From assembly GCA_946479395.1 (NCBI GenBank), contig CAMLFV010000122.1, forward strand, positions 1 through 7,863: a stretch of DNA of 7,863 bases, in the 5' to 3' direction. The position numbers and the translations under genes are program-made. The notes under the pieces were generated by a model. The model did no database searches. It saw only the letters and a program-made list of their open reading frames with translations, and was not told where the DNA came from. Of this stretch, positions 6,453-7,863 are shown one piece after another. The first letter of the stretch is position 1. Each line of letters starts with the position of its first letter. This DNA is from an uncultured Flavobacterium sp. (lineage in GTDB: Bacteria; Bacteroidota; Bacteroidia; Flavobacteriales; Flavobacteriaceae).

Positions 6453-7679
6453 ATGAAAGATTTATTAAAGAAATTCGAAGATAAAAAACCAGAAGTTGTT
6501 TTTCATTGGTCTGATTCTGAAACAGAAGCAGAAGGGTGGACAGTAATTAATTCATTACGTGGTGGTGCTGCAGGTGGTGGTACACGTATGCGTAAAGGAT
6601 TGGATATGAACGAGGTTTTGTCTTTGGCTAAAACTATGGAAGTGAAATTTACCGTTGCAGGTCCGGCTATTGGTGGTGCAAAATCTGGTATTAATTTCGA
6701 TCCTGCTGATCCGCGTAAAGAAGGCGTTTTACGTCGTTGGTACAAAGCAGTTTTTCCTTTATTGAAAAATTATTATGGAACAGGTGGCGATTTAAATGTT
6801 GATGAAATTCACGAAGTAATCCCAATGACCGAAGATTGTGGTTTATGGCATCCGCAAGAAGGTGTTTTTAACGGACATTTTAAACCAACCGAAGCAGAAA
6901 AAATCAACCGTATTGGTCAGTTGCGTCAAGGTGTTTTAATGGAAGTTGTAAATCCTGCGTACACGCCAGACGCTGCTAAAAAAATAACAGTTGCCGATTT
7001 AATTACAGGTTACGGTGTTGCCGAAGCGGTAAATCATTACTACAATATTTACGGCGGTAACGTAAGTGGTAAAAAAGTAATTGTTCAAGGATTTGGTAAT
7101 GTAGGTGCAGCAGCAGCATATTACTTTGCACAAATGGGTGCTAAAGTTGTTGGTATTATTGACCGTGACGGTGGAATTATGAATCCGGACGGCTATTCGT
7201 TTGAAGAAATAAAAACGTTATTCTTAAACAAAAACGGAAATACATTGGTTGCAGATAACATGATTCCTTTTGCTGAAATTAATGAGAAAATCTGGAGTAT
7301 GGGTGCTGAAGTATTCGCGCCTTGTGCAGCTTCTCGTTTAATTACAAAAGAGCAGGTTGATGTAATGATTAATGCTGGATTAGAAGTTATTTCATGTGGA
7401 GCGAACGTTCCGTTTGCAGATAAAGAAATTTTCTTTGGTCCAATTATGGAATATGTTGATTCTAAAATCAGTTTAATTCCAGATTTCATTTCAAACTGTG
7501 GTATGGCACGCGTTTTTGCTTACTTCATGGAAAGTCGTGTACCAATGAACGATGCTAAAGTTTTCGAAGATACATCGAACACTATTAAAAAAGCATTAGA
7601 AAATGCGCACGCTTTAAATTCGTCTAAAACAGATATTTCTGCAGCAGCTTTTGAAACCGCTTTAAAACAATTAGTGTAA
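6453..7679 (+). CDS. Glu/Leu/Phe/Val-family NAD(P)-dependent amino acid dehydrogenase
   Basis: This 408-residue cytoplasmic enzyme would reversibly deaminate an L-amino acid to its 2-oxo acid and ammonia. The N-terminal substrate domain has a Gly-rich loop GGAAGGGTRMRKG (37-49), the paired family lysines Lys65 (EVKFTVAG) and Lys77 (GGAKSG), spaced 12 apart as in glutamate and leucine dehydrogenases, and Asp113 in GTGGDLNVDE at the catalytic aspartate position. The Rossmann fold shows VQGFGNVGAAAA (211-222) with an acidic Asp237 at the end of the second strand (GIIDRDGG), which hints at NAD over NADP. CGANVPF (315-321) parallels the GAN-x-P motif of glutamate dehydrogenases. At 408 residues it falls between leucine (about 365) and glutamate (about 415-450) dehydrogenases, so the substrate is uncertain. 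An in-frame TAA at 6435-6437 and the promoter position support this ATG. A strong terminator follows 21 bases after the stop. Confidence 0.9.
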   Translation: MKDLLKKFEDKKPEVVFHWSDSETEAEGWTVINSLRGGAAGGGTRMRKGLDMNEVLSLAKTMEVKFTVAGPAIGGAKSGINFDPADPRKEGVLRRWYKAVFPLLKNYYGTGGDLNVDEIHEVIPMTEDCGLWHPQEGVFNGHFKPTEAEKINRIGQLRQGVLMEVVNPAYTPDAAKKITVADLITGYGVAEAVNHYYNIYGGNVSGKKVIVQGFGNVGAAAAYYFAQMGAKVVGIIDRDGGIMNPDGYSFEEIKTLFLNKNGNTLVADNMIPFAEINEKIWSMGAEVFAPCAASRLITKEQVDVMINAGLEVISCGANVPFADKEIFFGPIMEYVDSKISLIPDFISNCGMARVFAYFMESRVPMNDAKVFEDTSNTIKKALENAHALNSSKTDISAAAFETALKQLV

Positions 7680-7700
7680 TTTCAACACAATATATACATT

Positions 7701-7728
7701 AAAGCAAGTAGAAATACTTGCTTTTTTT
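7701..7728 (+). terminator. Perfect intrinsic terminator after the dehydrogenase
   Basis: A 10-bp perfect stem, AAAGCAAGTA (7701-7710) and TACTTGCTTT (7715-7724), closes a GAAA tetraloop (7711-7714), and the T-run extends to 7728. This is a GNRA-capped hairpin with a U-tract and should end the anmK/dehydrogenase transcripts. Confidence 0.93.
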
Positions 7729-7758
7729 GTACAAATTATACAATATAATGTATATTTA
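7727..7758 (+). promoter_or_regulatory. Candidate promoter for the gene at the right edge
   Basis: TTG (7727-7729) is followed after 21 bases by TATATTTA (7751-7758), one mismatch from TAnnTTTG. Transcription would start near 7765, about 20 bases before the first ATG at 7786. The TTG begins within the last Ts of the upstream terminator, so the two signals abut. An AT-rich inverted repeat, TATACA (7737-7742) and TGTATA (7749-7754), lies in the spacer and runs into the -7 element; it could be an operator or chance. Confidence 0.45.
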
Positions 7759-7785
7759 CCTAAAATTTAAGCTTAATTAGAAAAT

Positions 7786-7863
7786 ATGATGATGCAGTTT
7801 ACAAACGAAGAAAAAAAATCAATGGCAATAACAACACCGGTAGTTGGAGTTTTGTTGATGATT
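7786..7863 (+). CDS. N-terminus of a probable membrane protein, cut by the window edge
   Basis: Twenty-six codons are open to the end of the window. The protein begins with three Met codons (7786, 7789, 7792; any could be the start), then QFTNEEKKSMA and ITTPVVGVLLMI. That is a short charged cytoplasmic stretch leading into what looks like the first half of a transmembrane helix. An in-frame TAA at 7774-7776 rules out an earlier start nearby. The layout of a short charged tail plus one helix is that of inner-membrane anchored proteins such as TonB-like energy transducers. From memory, some flavobacterial genomes carry ExbB/ExbD/TonB genes near a dehydrogenase of this kind, but too little is visible to name it. 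Confidence 0.6.
   Translation, partial: MMMQFTNEEKKSMAITTPVVGVLLMI

Noticed and set aside
7193..7489. A 98-codon open frame on the minus strand inside the amino acid dehydrogenase gene.
   Set aside because: It is antisense to the conserved Rossmann and C-terminal part of a well-supported enzyme gene. Low GC and codon bias explain the lack of stops.

Overview
The window looks like ordinary chromosomal sequence from a member of the Flavobacteriaceae (phylum Bacteroidota). The DNA is AT-rich, and clear Shine-Dalgarno sites are lacking. Several genes are preceded by the flavobacterial promoter pattern TTG-N(17-23)-TAnnTTTG. The proteins (a hybrid histidine kinase with a C-terminal Hpt domain, a Bacteroidota-style AnmK, and a 408-residue Glu/Leu/Phe/Val-type dehydrogenase) fit that group. 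The species cannot be fixed from this sequence alone. I see no insertion sequence, phage gene, CRISPR array, tRNA or rRNA.

Layout from left to right. The last 18 codons of a plus-strand gene, probably an outer-membrane beta-barrel protein, end at 59 and run into a strong hairpin terminator that works in both directions (77-109). Facing it is a 37-codon minus-strand gene (108-221) for a tiny single-span membrane protein with its own consensus promoter. Further right on the minus strand lie a Mef-like MFS efflux transporter (268-1494) and, 34 bases upstream of it, an 823-residue hybrid sensor kinase (1529-4000). These two probably form a transcription unit, kinase first. Next comes an acyl-CoA dehydrogenase (4079-5218, minus), separated from the kinase by a terminator. 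A 93-base divergent promoter region (5219-5311) divides it from the plus-strand genes: anmK (5312-6400), a Glu/Leu/Phe/Val-family dehydrogenase (6453-7679) with its own consensus promoter, a perfect terminator (7701-7728), and the start of a membrane-protein gene cut by the window edge (from 7786).

Functionally, this is housekeeping metabolism beside a signalling and efflux pair. AnmK recycles cell-wall anhydro-MurNAc. The acyl-CoA dehydrogenase feeds electrons from fatty-acid or branched-chain acyl-CoA oxidation to ETF. The amino acid dehydrogenase links amino acids to 2-oxo acids. The kinase carries its own receiver and Hpt domains, but no output regulator is visible here. It may control the adjacent efflux pump, but that is only inference from position.

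Nothing here amounts to an undescribed system. The items most worth a second look are the unlisted 37-residue membrane protein, the kinase with its unusual extracytoplasmic coiled coil and variant Hpt motif, the ambiguous substrate of the dehydrogenase, and the compact divergent promoter in which two -7 elements overlap.
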